A stretch of DNA of 64,000 nt. Origin: Pseudomonas moorei (GTDB taxonomy: Bacteria; Pseudomonadota; Gammaproteobacteria; Pseudomonadales; Pseudomonadaceae). The stretch covers positions 372,001 to 436,000 of the forward strand of contig NZ_VZPP01000001.1 of assembly GCF_008801475.1 (NCBI RefSeq). The letters run 5' to 3'. Below, piece by piece: positions 46,879 through 55,194 of this stretch. How positions within the stretch are numbered: the stretch's first letter is position 1; each line of letters opens with the position of its first letter. The translations under genes and the position numbers were made by a program. A model generated the notes under the pieces. That model was given only the letters and a program-made list of their open reading frames with translations. It was not told where the DNA came from and did not search any database.

Positions 46879-47340
46879 ATGATCAGCACCCTGACAATGA
46901 CCGACGAACAACGCAAATCGGTCGCCCTGGAATACCTAAAGGCTTTCGACAATGGCGGCATCACCTCCACGGGCGGCAGCATTCTCGAGCTGTTCGCCGA
47001 GGATGCGCAGGTCCTGTTTCCCAAATGGGGCCTGGCCACCGGCCGTGAGCAAATCGGCCAGATGTTCAGCGACCTGGGCAGCCGTTTGAAGTCGATCACC
47101 CACGATTACGCGCACTTCAACTGGATCCTCACGGGGACCGACACGCTGGTCTGCGAAGGCACCAGTTTCGGCGAGCACGTCGACGGCCTCTGGCGCGCCG
47201 GCGTACCGACCCCTGCGGGTGCCGGTTACTGGGCTGACGTGTTCGAAATCCGCGACTTCAAGATCCAGCGCTGCTTCATCTACCTGGACCCGGATTACGG
47301 CAGCCAGGACACGGCGCGTTACCCTTGGCTTAATCGCTGA
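46879..47340 (+). CDS. NTF2/SnoaL-like protein
   Basis: 153-residue cone-fold protein without a signal peptide. VALEYLKAFDNGG, SILELFAEDAQVLFPKWG and GREQIGQMFSDLG match the SnoaL/ketosteroid-isomerase superfamily. Members are isomerases, cyclases, dehydratases or binding proteins. Association with a ketosteroid-dehydrogenase-like enzyme makes a keto-enol or double-bond isomerase plausible, but the two would be on different sides of the membrane. The ATG follows CGGAGATCCTC, 36 bp after the cytochrome gene; it is the last gene of the operon. Confidence 0.7.
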   Translation: MISTLTMTDEQRKSVALEYLKAFDNGGITSTGGSILELFAEDAQVLFPKWGLATGREQIGQMFSDLGSRLKSITHDYAHFNWILTGTDTLVCEGTSFGEHVDGLWRAGVPTPAGAGYWADVFEIRDFKIQRCFIYLDPDYGSQDTARYPWLNR

Positions 47341-47404
47341 CTGAGTATCGGTCAATACGTATGGGAACCTGAAACTGGAGTGAAGGGGGACTGTGGCGGG
47401 GTTA

Positions 47405-47539
47405 CCTGTGGCGAGGGAGTTTATTCCCGTTGGGTCGCGAAGCGGACCCAAATCCAGACACCACGGTGTTTCAGTCAAATCGCGGTGTCCGGGTTTGCAG
47501 CGGCTACGCCGCCGAACGGAAGTAAACTCCCTCGCCACA
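47405..47539. repeat. Large inverted-repeat intergenic element of the REP class
   Basis: TGTGGCGAGGGAGTTTATTC near the left end is mirrored by AGTAAACTCCCTCGCCACA at the right end; the middle contains two further short hairpins (GTCGCGAAGCGGAC and GCGGCTACGCCGC). The 135-bp element occupies most of the gap before the LysR gene. A decayed relative is at 55073-55174. Confidence 0.7.
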
Positions 47540-47617
47540 ATGGATGTGGAGTGCGACAGGTCAACAGGCTAACCTCGTAGCTCCTACAAGAACAAAAACA
47601 TCCAGAGAGCCTGTCCC

Positions 47618-48547
47618 ATGGACCGTTTACTCAGTGTCGAAGCCTTTGTGCGGGTGGCCGAAACCGGCAACTTCGCCAGGGCGGCTCAGCAATTGGGTGT
47701 GACCCGCTCGGTGATCACCCATCGCATTCAACAGCTGGAGCAATTCATCAACGCGCCGCTGTTCCATCGCAGCACCCGCCATGTGCGTCTCTCCGAAGTC
47801 GGCGAGACGTACTACAAGGAATGCGCGGACATGGTCGCCAGTTTCAACTCGCTGACCGAACACATGCGCGAGCTGCGCGCCAAGCCCACCGGCAAGTTAC
47901 GCGTACAGATGCTGCCCGGTTTTGCCATCGGTCACTTCGGCCGGATGCTGGCCGAATTCACCCGGCTGTACCCAGACATCGAGGTCGACGTCATCGTCAA
48001 TGACCGGGTCGTGGACCCGATTGAAGAAGGCTTCGATGTGGCGTTCCAGATGTTCCCGCCCATGGCGGAAACCCTGATCGAACGCAAACTGTTCAGCGTG
48101 CGCCGATTGTTCTGCATGTCCCCCGATTACGCCGGCGAGTTCGGCGTGCCGACCCATCCGCAGCAATTGCTGCAACACAAGATCGCCCTGTACGAAGGCT
48201 ATCCGTCGCGCAACCGCTGGATCTTCACCCGCGAAGACGAAACCGTGGAGCTGAGCCTTCCTGGGCAGGTGCGTTCCAATTCCGTGCACTTGCTGCGCGA
48301 CTACGCCTCGACCGGGGTGTGCATTGTCTGCTTGCCGACCCTGGTGGCCAGCGATGACTTGCTCAGCGGGCGGCTGATTCCGGTGCTGCCGGAGTACGCG
48401 TTGTCCTCGTTCAATTTCTCCGCGGTGTACCCCGCAACCCAGCGTCGGGCCTTGAAAGTGCGCACGTTGATTGACTTTCTGGTGGAGAATTTCGGTGATG
48501 AGCCATGCTGGGATAAACCCTTGCTTGAGCGTGGCTGGGTGCGCTGA
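47618..48547 (+). CDS. LysR-family regulator, probable activator of the hap genes
   Basis: 309-residue LysR-type regulator. The N-terminal winged HTH (FVRVAETGNFARAAQQLGVT, then RSVITHRIQQLE) is followed by an effector-binding domain of the usual size. It stands between the channel/flavoprotein operon and hapC, in the same direction. Near-identical inverted-repeat sites before both operons (43475 and 48674) are the expected targets. The effector is likely hydroquinone or a pathway intermediate (inference). Its own promoter region is filled by a REP-class element. Confidence 0.85.
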   Translation: MDRLLSVEAFVRVAETGNFARAAQQLGVTRSVITHRIQQLEQFINAPLFHRSTRHVRLSEVGETYYKECADMVASFNSLTEHMRELRAKPTGKLRVQMLPGFAIGHFGRMLAEFTRLYPDIEVDVIVNDRVVDPIEEGFDVAFQMFPPMAETLIERKLFSVRRLFCMSPDYAGEFGVPTHPQQLLQHKIALYEGYPSRNRWIFTREDETVELSLPGQVRSNSVHLLRDYASTGVCIVCLPTLVASDDLLSGRLIPVLPEYALSSFNFSAVYPATQRRALKVRTLIDFLVENFGDEPCWDKPLLERGWVR

Positions 48548-48568
48548 AAAAACCGGGCCATGGCTCCA

Positions 48569-48660
48569 TAACAAGCGAGCTTGCTCGCGATAGCGGTGGC
48601 TGATTGAACCTATCCGTTGCCTGACACTGCGCTAACGCGAGCAAGCTCGCTCCTACAGGG
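48569..48660. repeat. REP doublet
   Basis: AACAAGCGAGCTTGCTCGCG and inverted CGCGAGCAAGCTCGCTCCTA with a spacer of about 45 bp, directly after the LysR stop. Confidence 0.8.
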
Positions 48661-48673
48661 ACTGCAGAGGTTC

Positions 48674-48721
48674 CAGTGTTTGCGTTTTGCAAACACTGTT
48701 GTCGCCGGTCCTCTAATTGTT
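48674..48721 (+). promoter_or_regulatory. LysR-type operator upstream of hapC
   Basis: CAGTGTTTGC-GTTTT-GCAAACACTG is a perfect 10-bp inverted repeat with a 5-bp centre, a textbook LysR recognition site. It is followed by GTCGCCG (48701-48707) and AATTGTT (48715-48721). These blocks recur with identical spacing before the channel gene. The site ends 62 bp before the hapC ATG. Confidence 0.78.
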
Positions 48722-48783
48722 CCAAGGCTAGGTGCGACGTACTGTTGCCTCACTGTTACTACAACAACAAAACGGTGAAAACC

Positions 48784-49278
48784 ATGAGTAGCGCGGCAAT
48801 CGAAACGGTCTTCGGCTCGCTGGACAAGTACACCAAGGGCTCGGTTGAAATCATCAGCGGCCAGGCCAGCCATTACGCCTTTTCGAACGTTTTCGAAGTG
48901 GCGGAAAAATCCCTTCCTTATGAAAAAGTCGTCGTCGGCCTCAACCTCGGCTACGTCATAGAAACCCTGCGCGCCGAAGGCCAATCGCCCTGGTACACGG
49001 CCGCCCACGACGAGTTCGCCATCGTCATGGACGGGGAAGTACGAGTGGATTTCCTCAAGCTCGATGCGCCATTGAGCGCAGGCGAGGGCACGCAGCTGGC
49101 GGGTGAAATACCCCAGGGCAAGCCGATGGGCTACGTGCTGCTCAAGCGCGGGCATCAATGCCTGTTGCCAGTGGGCAGCGCCTATCGCTTCGAAGCCAGT
49201 CGTCCGGGCGTGATCCTGCAGCAGACCATCAAAGGGCCGTTGTCGGTCGAGAAGTGGGCAGACATCTGCTTCAAGTGA
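48784..49278 (+). CDS. hapC: Hydroquinone 1,2-dioxygenase small subunit
   Basis: 164 residues, about 18 kDa, matching HapC of the two-subunit Fe(II) hydroquinone dioxygenase of P. fluorescens ACB in size and place. The sequence has a cupin-like character (EFAIVMDGEVRVDFLKLD, GYVLLKRGHQCLLPVGSAYR) and no signal peptide. The ATG follows GGTGAAAACC. With HapD it opens the ring of hydroquinone to 4-hydroxymuconic semialdehyde. Identification rests on the exact seven-gene order that follows. Confidence 0.85.
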   Translation: MSSAAIETVFGSLDKYTKGSVEIISGQASHYAFSNVFEVAEKSLPYEKVVVGLNLGYVIETLRAEGQSPWYTAAHDEFAIVMDGEVRVDFLKLDAPLSAGEGTQLAGEIPQGKPMGYVLLKRGHQCLLPVGSAYRFEASRPGVILQQTIKGPLSVEKWADICFK

Positions 49279-49322
49279 CCTGCGCAGCCGCCCCCAGCCC
49301 AAAAAAAAAGAGGAACCCCGTC

Positions 49323-50342
49323 ATGGCCATGCTTGAAACCGCTGCCCAAACCCCATTGTTCGCCGACGATGACGTCCAGGCCAGCGCTCCCCATGCCGTC
49401 ACCGGCTACCGCGCCTTCAAACTCGGCGCCTTCGAACTGTCACGCGACGAGTATTTCGCCCGTATCACCTGGCCCGCCAAAGGCCAGACCCGTTCGCACC
49501 TGATTCCGGCCGACGCCTTTCTGCGCGCCTTGATGCGGGACGTCGCCTGGGGCTTTTTCTATGGTTGGGTCAACTTCGACCATGTCATCGGTACCCGCAA
49601 CTACTACGGCAAAGTCGACCTGTACGCCGGCACCTTCAACGGCACGCTGAAGGCAGCGGGGGTCAACTACACCGAAAACTTCGAAACACCGCTGATCATG
49701 GCGACCTTCAAGGCCATTCTGCGCGACTGGACCAACGCCACTTTCGACCCGTTCGCTGCCCCGGAAGAGACCGGCACCGCATTCGGTCGCAAGAACGGCA
49801 ACAACATTGAAGCCATCGAACGCTTCCGCATCGCCACCAAACGCATGCCCGGCCTGCCGGATGATTCGCCGCTGCGCAACGATCTGCCGGTCAACCGCCA
49901 GTTCATCGATGTGTCGCAGGACGAGCCGGAAGTCCACGCCGCAGAGGGCTTCGAAGGCCAGTTGCATGCCTTCAACCTGCACAAATACCTGTCGCGTTCC
50001 GATGTGACCTGGAACCCGTCGGTGACCTCGGTGTGCAAGGCCAGCCTGTTCTGCCCGACCACTGAAGAATTCATCCTGCCTGTGTTCCATGGCAACGACC
50101 GCATCGAGTGGTTCTTGCAGCTATCGGACGAGATCATCTGGGATGTCGGGGACAAGGATGATGGAAATCCCCGTGCGCGCATCACCATGCGTGCTGGCGA
50201 CATTTGCGCCATGCCGGCGGATATTCGTCACCAGGGCTACTCGACCAAGCGCTCGATGCTGCTGGTCTGGGAAAACGCCACGCCGAACCTGCCGCAACGC
50301 TACGAAAGCGGTGAGCTCAAGCCATACCCGATCGAGTTCTAA
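49323..50342 (+). CDS. hapD: Hydroquinone 1,2-dioxygenase large subunit
   Basis: 339 residues, about 38 kDa, the size reported for HapD. Histidine-rich segments that may hold the Fe(II) site include EVHAAEGFEGQLHAFNLHKY and the C-terminal ADIRHQGYSTKRSMLLVWEN. The ATG follows AAGAGGAACCCCGTC, 44 bp after hapC. It is the catalytic partner of HapC. The family has only weak similarity to other extradiol dioxygenases, so ligand residues are not assigned here. Confidence 0.87.
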   Translation: MAMLETAAQTPLFADDDVQASAPHAVTGYRAFKLGAFELSRDEYFARITWPAKGQTRSHLIPADAFLRALMRDVAWGFFYGWVNFDHVIGTRNYYGKVDLYAGTFNGTLKAAGVNYTENFETPLIMATFKAILRDWTNATFDPFAAPEETGTAFGRKNGNNIEAIERFRIATKRMPGLPDDSPLRNDLPVNRQFIDVSQDEPEVHAAEGFEGQLHAFNLHKYLSRSDVTWNPSVTSVCKASLFCPTTEEFILPVFHGNDRIEWFLQLSDEIIWDVGDKDDGNPRARITMRAGDICAMPADIRHQGYSTKRSMLLVWENATPNLPQRYESGELKPYPIEF

Positions 50343-50355
50343 GACCGCGTGTCTT

Positions 50356-50374
50356 GCCCGGTCTTGCGCCGGGC
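50356..50374. repeat. Intra-operon hairpin after hapD
   Basis: GCCCGG-TCTTGCG-CCGGGC 13 bp after the hapD stop, without a T-run; it may limit read-through into hapE. Confidence 0.4.
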
Positions 50375-50433
50375 CTTGCTCCCTTGTCATCCAGTCAGAC
50401 ACTGTGCCCCCGGCGCGGTGCGAGGAAACCATT

Positions 50434-51897
50434 ATGCAAAATCAGCTCTATATCGATGGCCGTTTCGTTGATGCGGTGGCTGGCGGCACCATTGACGTGG
50501 TGTCACCCCATGACAGTGCGTTGATCACCCGCATTGCCGCCGCCGAAGCTGCTGACATCGACCTGGCGGTGGCCGCCGCCAAACGCGCGTTCCCGGCCTG
50601 GTCGGCGTTGGGTGCGGCCGAACGTGGTCGCCTGCTGCTGAAACTGGCGGACAAGATCGAAGAGTGCGGTGAAGAATTGGCGCAACTCGAATCGCTGAAC
50701 ACCGGCCACCCGATTCGCGACTCCCGTGGCCTCGACGTGCCGCGTACTGCCGCCTGCTTCCGCTATTTCGGTGGCATGGCCGACAAGATCGAGGGTTCGG
50801 TGATTCCGGTGGAAGCCGGGTTCCTCAATTACGTGCAGCGCAAGCCGATTGGCGTGGTCGGGCAGATCGTGCCGTGGAATTTTCCGCTGATGTTCACCAG
50901 CTGGAAAATGGGCCCGGCGCTGGCGGCGGGTAACACCATCGTGATCAAACCCTCGGAAATCACCCCATTGTCGACCTTGCGCATCGTTGAGTTGATGACT
51001 GAAGTGGGCTTCCCCAAGGGCGTGGTCAACGTGGTGCCGGGCTACGGCCATACCGCCGGGCAAGCGCTGGCCGAACACCTCGATGTCGGCAAGATCGCCT
51101 TCACCGGCTCGACCGCCACCGGCCGGCGCATCGTTGAAGCTTCGAAGAGCAACCTCAAGCGCATCCAGCTGGAGCTGGGTGGCAAGGGCGCCAACATCGT
51201 GTTTGAAGACGCCAATCTGGATGCGGCCGTCAATGGCGCAGCCTGGGCGATCTTCCACAACCAGGGCCAGGCCTGCATCGCCGGTTCGCGGCTCATTCTG
51301 CACAAAGACATCGCCGACCCGTTCCTCGAGCGCTTCATCGCCCTGGCCAAATCGATTCGCCTGGGCGACCCGATGGACCCGGACACCGAAATGGGCCCAC
51401 TGACTTCAGCCCTGCACCGCGACCGTGTAATGGCGTACATCGACATCGCCATCGAGCAGGGCGGCAAGATTCTCGCCGGCGGCAAGGCACCGGACGACAA
51501 AAAACTCGCCAACGGCTTTTATGTCGAGCCGACCGTGGTCGAGGCCAAGCCCGGTGATCGCGTGTGCCAGGAAGAAGTCTTCGGTCCGTTCGTCACCGTG
51601 GTGCGATTCAGCACCGACGAAGAAGCGCTGGCCATCGCCAACAGCACCGAGTACGGGTTGGGCAGCGGTCTGTGGACGCAGAACCTGAGCCGCGCGCATA
51701 AAATGGCTGACGCCATTCACGCCGGCATGTGCTGGATCAACTGCTACAAGCGCGTCAGCCCCGGCAGCCCGTTTGGCGGAGTAGGGCAGTCCGGTTACGG
51801 CCGGGAAATGGGTTTCGAAGCGATCCACGACTACACCGAAGCACGCTCGGTATGGGTCAACGTCGACGCGAAAATCCCCCCACACTTCAAACGCTGA
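50434..51897 (+). CDS. hapE: 4-hydroxymuconic semialdehyde dehydrogenase
   Basis: 487-residue aldehyde dehydrogenase. IVPWNFPLMFTSWKMGPALA and FTGSTATGRRIVEAS bind NAD; the general base is in LELGGKGANIVF and the catalytic cysteine in NQGQACIAGSR. In the hap pathway it oxidises the HapCD ring-cleavage product to maleylacetate. The ATG at 50434 follows GAGGAAACCATT. Gene order hapCDE is as in P. fluorescens ACB. Confidence 0.88.
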   Translation: MQNQLYIDGRFVDAVAGGTIDVVSPHDSALITRIAAAEAADIDLAVAAAKRAFPAWSALGAAERGRLLLKLADKIEECGEELAQLESLNTGHPIRDSRGLDVPRTAACFRYFGGMADKIEGSVIPVEAGFLNYVQRKPIGVVGQIVPWNFPLMFTSWKMGPALAAGNTIVIKPSEITPLSTLRIVELMTEVGFPKGVVNVVPGYGHTAGQALAEHLDVGKIAFTGSTATGRRIVEASKSNLKRIQLELGGKGANIVFEDANLDAAVNGAAWAIFHNQGQACIAGSRLILHKDIADPFLERFIALAKSIRLGDPMDPDTEMGPLTSALHRDRVMAYIDIAIEQGGKILAGGKAPDDKKLANGFYVEPTVVEAKPGDRVCQEEVFGPFVTVVRFSTDEEALAIANSTEYGLGSGLWTQNLSRAHKMADAIHAGMCWINCYKRVSPGSPFGGVGQSGYGREMGFEAIHDYTEARSVWVNVDAKIPPHFKR

Positions 51898-51905
51898 GGT
51901 CGGCC

Positions 51906-52973
51906 ATGAATCCCTTTGTTTACCAAAGCCTGCCGACCCGCGTGGTGTTCGGCTGGGGCAAGCTCTCGGCACTGACCGAAGAAATCGAGCGTCTGGGCGC
52001 TCGTCGGGCGCTGATCCTCACCACCCCGGAACAGCACGGCCTGGGCGAACAGGTCGCGGCGTTGCTCGGTGAGCGCGCCGCCGGGGTCTACCCGCACGCG
52101 GTGATGCACGTGCCGCTGGAAGTGGCGCAAGCGGCGCGCATCGAGGCGGCCCGTCTGGATGCCGATTGCTGCGTGGCCATCGGCGGCGGTTCGACCATCG
52201 GCCTGGGCAAGGCCATTGCCATGGACTCGGGACTGCCGATCGTGGCGGTGCCGACCACCTATGCGGGTTCGGAGATGACGCCGATCTACGGCCTGACCGA
52301 AAACCGCCTGAAGAAAACCGGGCGCGACCCACGGGTGCTGCCGAAAACCGTGATCTACGACCCGCAATTGACCCTGACCTTGCCAGCGCAGATTTCCGCC
52401 TGCTCGGGCATGAATGCCATGGCCCACGCGGTGGAAGCGCTGTACGCCCAGGACGCCAATCCGATCATCGGCTTCATGGCCGAAGAGTCGATCCGTTCGC
52501 TGGCCCAAGCCTTGCCGGGTGTGGTCAATGACCCCAATGATCCAGAGGCACGCAGCCAGGCGTTGTACGGCGCGTGGCTGGCGGGCATCTGCCTGGGGTC
52601 GGTCGGCATGGCCTTGCACCACAAGCTGTGCCATACCCTGGGCGGAACCTTCAATCTGCCCCACGCCCAGGCGCACGCCATCGTCCTGCCCCATGCCGCG
52701 CATTACAACCGCGAAGCGGCCGCCGGGCCGTTGCAACGCGCGGCCCGTGCACTGGGTGGCAGCGAGGCGAGCGAGGTCGGCGCCTTGCTGTACGCGTTGA
52801 ATCAGAAACTGGGCATACCCCTGGCACTGGCGGACATCGGCCTGCCGGAACACGGCCCGGCCGAGGCGGCGCAAATTGCCTGCGCCAGCCCTTACTACAA
52901 TCCACGGCCGTTCGAACAAGACCCGATCGAAGCGTTGCTGACCCGCGCCCTGAAAGGCCTGGCACCAGCCTGA
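51906..52973 (+). CDS. hapF: Maleylacetate reductase
   Basis: 355-residue member of the iron-containing alcohol dehydrogenase fold that reduces maleylacetate to beta-ketoadipate with NAD(P)H. It has the nucleotide loop AIGGGSTIGLGKAIA, PTTYAGSEMTPIYGLTE (typical of maleylacetate reductases) and SGMNAMAHAVEALYAQDANP. The ATG lies 8 bp after hapE with GAGGTCGGCC upstream. Beta-ketoadipate then enters central metabolism through enzymes not in the window. Confidence 0.92.
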   Translation: MNPFVYQSLPTRVVFGWGKLSALTEEIERLGARRALILTTPEQHGLGEQVAALLGERAAGVYPHAVMHVPLEVAQAARIEAARLDADCCVAIGGGSTIGLGKAIAMDSGLPIVAVPTTYAGSEMTPIYGLTENRLKKTGRDPRVLPKTVIYDPQLTLTLPAQISACSGMNAMAHAVEALYAQDANPIIGFMAEESIRSLAQALPGVVNDPNDPEARSQALYGAWLAGICLGSVGMALHHKLCHTLGGTFNLPHAQAHAIVLPHAAHYNREAAAGPLQRAARALGGSEASEVGALLYALNQKLGIPLALADIGLPEHGPAEAAQIACASPYYNPRPFEQDPIEALLTRALKGLAPA

Positions 52974-53008
52974 TCAACCGTGCGGTCAGCACCTGTCGGA
53001 ATAAAAAA

Positions 53009-53881
53009 ATGACCGATCAAGACAAAGCCATAGAAAGACTCATCTCCGAGCAGGCGGTGAACAGCTTCGGCGACGCGCCCAATGCGCGTTACCGGCACAT
53101 CATGCAAAGCCTGGTTCGCCACCTGCATGCGTTCGTCAGTGAGGTTGAGCTGACCGAGCAGGAGTGGTTCGAAGGCATCCGCTTTCTGACCGATACCGGC
53201 CACAAGTGCGATGGCCTGGTGCGCCAGGAATTCATCCTGCTCTCGGACACCCTCGGGGTGTCGATGCTGGTCGACGCGATCAACCATCGGCACAGCGCCA
53301 CAGCCACCGAGACCACGGTGTTCGGGCCGTTCTACATCGAAGGCATGCCCGAGCGCGCGTTCGGCGAAAACATGGCCTTCACCCCTGGCGAGACGGCGCT
53401 GGTGCGCGGGCGGGTGGTCGACACCCAGGGCAATGCCTTGGCCGACGCGGTGCTGGACGTGTGGCAGACCGCCGAAAACGGCATGTATTCGGGGCAGGAC
53501 ACCGAACAGCCGTTCGGCAACCTGCGCGGTCGCTATCGCACCGACGCCGACGGCTGTTTCGCGATTCGCACGATTGTCCCGGTGGCCTACCCGATACCGA
53601 CCGATGGCCCGGTGGGACGCATGCTCGATGCGGCCAACCGGCATGCCTGGCGGCCGGCGCACCTGCATTTCATGATCCAGGTGCCGGGGCATCGCAAACT
53701 GGTGACGCACCTGTTCAACCACGATGACCCGTACCTGAAGTCCGACGCGGTGTTCGGGGTCAAGCCGTCGTTGCAGGTGATCTATGAAGACCGGGTCAGC
53801 CACGATGAGGTGTCCGCACGGCTGGGTATGGCGCTGCCGTTCAAGCGTGCCTGTTACGAATTCGTCATGGAAGGCGAGTGA
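53009..53881 (+). CDS. hapG: Intradiol dioxygenase (hydroxyquinol 1,2-dioxygenase type)
   Basis: 290-residue Fe(III) intradiol dioxygenase with an N-terminal dimerisation region and a catalytic domain. The four iron ligands are visible: Y160 (NGMYSG), Y194 (AYPIPTD), H218 and H220 (RPAHLHFMI). It can open hydroxyquinol (1,2,4-benzenetriol) to maleylacetate, which HapF also uses. It offers a side entry to the same pathway or removes a by-product of hydroquinone. The ATG has only CGGAATAAAAAA upstream. Confidence 0.9.
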   Translation: MTDQDKAIERLISEQAVNSFGDAPNARYRHIMQSLVRHLHAFVSEVELTEQEWFEGIRFLTDTGHKCDGLVRQEFILLSDTLGVSMLVDAINHRHSATATETTVFGPFYIEGMPERAFGENMAFTPGETALVRGRVVDTQGNALADAVLDVWQTAENGMYSGQDTEQPFGNLRGRYRTDADGCFAIRTIVPVAYPIPTDGPVGRMLDAANRHAWRPAHLHFMIQVPGHRKLVTHLFNHDDPYLKSDAVFGVKPSLQVIYEDRVSHDEVSARLGMALPFKRACYEFVMEGE

Positions 53882-53884
53882 GTC

Positions 53885-54196
53885 ATGGGCCAGTTTTTTG
53901 CGGTATTTGCCACCGACCGTCCGGACACGCTGGCCTTGCGTCAGCGCCTGCGACCGAGCCACCAGGCACATTTGCGTGCGACCGGCAACCATCGGGTGGT
54001 CGTGCGGTTCGGCGGCCCGACGCTGGATGATGCCGGCACAGCGATGAATGGCACGTTGCTGGTGATCGAGGCCGGCAGCCTGCCCGAGGTCGAGGCGTTC
54101 CTGCAGGACGATCCCTATGTTCAGGCCGGGCTGTTCGCCAACATGCAGATTCGACCCTGGCTCTGGAGTCTCGGCAACCCCGAGTTGCGAGGCTGA
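53885..54196 (+). CDS. hapH: YciI-family protein
   Basis: 103-residue YciI-like protein, a ferredoxin-like fold. The conserved histidine is in RPSHQAHLRATG, and VRFGGPTLDDAG and FLQDDPYVQAGLF follow. It starts 3 bp after hapG and ends 2 bp before the ferredoxin gene, so it is firmly in the operon. Related proteins include small dehydrochlorinases and isomerase-like lyases. A role with aromatic-ring intermediates is known from HapH's position only. Confidence 0.85.
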   Translation: MGQFFAVFATDRPDTLALRQRLRPSHQAHLRATGNHRVVVRFGGPTLDDAGTAMNGTLLVIEAGSLPEVEAFLQDDPYVQAGLFANMQIRPWLWSLGNPELRG

Positions 54197-54198
54197 TC

Positions 54199-54546
54199 AT
54201 GACCCTCATCACATTGTGCCAACGCGAAGACATCGTTGACGGCGGCGCCCTGGGCCTGCCGCACTACCAGCAACGGCACCCGGCCGGCCTGGTGGCGGTG
54301 CGCCAGGGCGAGCAGGTCTGGGTGTACATCAACCGCTGCCCGCATTTTTCGGCACCGCTGGACTATCGCCCGCAGGAATTTTGCACCTATGGCGGCAAGG
54401 TGCTGATGTGCGCGCACCACAGTGCGATGTTTCGCTTCGAAGACGGGCACTGCATCGACGGGCCGTGCAAGGGCGCGCAGCTGGAGGCGGTACCGGTGCG
54501 CTGGGTCGGAAATTGTCTGGTCATGGAGGTTGGCGAGGAGGGCTGA
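54199..54546 (+). CDS. hapI: Rieske-type [2Fe-2S] ferredoxin
   Basis: 115-residue Rieske protein. The cluster ligands are in NRCPHFSAP (C-x-H) and LMCAHHSAMF (C-x-x-H). No Rieske oxygenase or reductase is in the window, so it may re-reduce an inactivated dioxygenase iron, as XylT-type ferredoxins do, though those are plant-type. It is the last gene of hapCDEFGHI; the hapB and hapA genes that follow in P. fluorescens ACB are absent here. Confidence 0.87.
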   Translation: MTLITLCQREDIVDGGALGLPHYQQRHPAGLVAVRQGEQVWVYINRCPHFSAPLDYRPQEFCTYGGKVLMCAHHSAMFRFEDGHCIDGPCKGAQLEAVPVRWVGNCLVMEVGEEG

Positions 54547-54589
54547 TCTACACTTTCTGAGGGCCACTCGCGCCCATCCGGAGGACATC

Positions 54590-55042
54590 ATGAACAGATT
54601 GTCGCCCATCGGCCTGTGCGTCGTATTGTCGGTTTTCAGTGTCCAGGGTTGGGCACAAACGGTCGTACCGATGAAGGGCCAGAGTTCGCAACAGACCCAA
54701 CTCGACATCAATGAATGCAACAGCATCGCCGCCAGTAGTACATCGACGACCTCGACGCCTTCCGGTGGACGGGTCAAGGGCGCGGCTGTGGGGGCTGCCG
54801 CCGGCGCCACGGCGGCGCAGGTGCGCGGAAATCAGCATGACGAGATCTATGATCGCGTCGATGACAATACCAAGCAGGACTACCGGCAAGACCGCGCCAA
54901 ACAGACCGCTGCGGCCGGTGCCGTGGTCGGTGGTTCGCGCCAGCGTCAGGAGCGGCGTGCCCAGGAGAAAACCAACGCCTCGACCACTTCTGCCGCTTAT
55001 ACGAGCTGCCTGCAGGGCAAGGGGTATCAGGTTAATCCCTGA
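54590..55042 (+). CDS. Exported glycine-zipper (YMGG-like) protein
   Basis: 150 residues with signal peptide (GLCVVLSVFSVQGWAQT). A glycine/alanine zipper (GGRVKGAAVGAAAGATAAQV) and a second one (AAAGAVVGGSRQRQERRAQE) flank a polar region, and two cysteines (ECNSIA, SCLQGK) could form a disulfide. The layout is that of YMGG-like periplasmic or outer-membrane proteins. CCGGAGGACATC precedes the ATG. It starts 43 bp after hapI but has no obvious catabolic role. Confidence 0.72.
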   Translation: MNRLSPIGLCVVLSVFSVQGWAQTVVPMKGQSSQQTQLDINECNSIAASSTSTTSTPSGGRVKGAAVGAAAGATAAQVRGNQHDEIYDRVDDNTKQDYRQDRAKQTAAAGAVVGGSRQRQERRAQEKTNASTTSAAYTSCLQGKGYQVNP

Positions 55043-55072
55043 GCAGGTGTAGACCGGCCTTATGGCAAGGGC

Positions 55073-55174
55073 GTTTGTGGGACCACCGCCTCGCTGGGAC
55101 GCGAAGTGGCCCTACGATGCATGAAAAGAAGGGCCTGCTGCGCAGTCCGGCGGGAGCAAGCTCCCTCGCCACAA
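55073..55174. repeat. Degenerate REP-class element
   Basis: TTGTGGGACCACCGCCTCGC on the left and GCAAGCTCCCTCGCCACAAG on the right are decayed ends of the element type at 47405-47539. It lies between the convergent glycine-zipper and DUF2955 genes. Confidence 0.5.
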
Positions 55175-55194
55175 GGTCAGTTCAACTCACAAGA

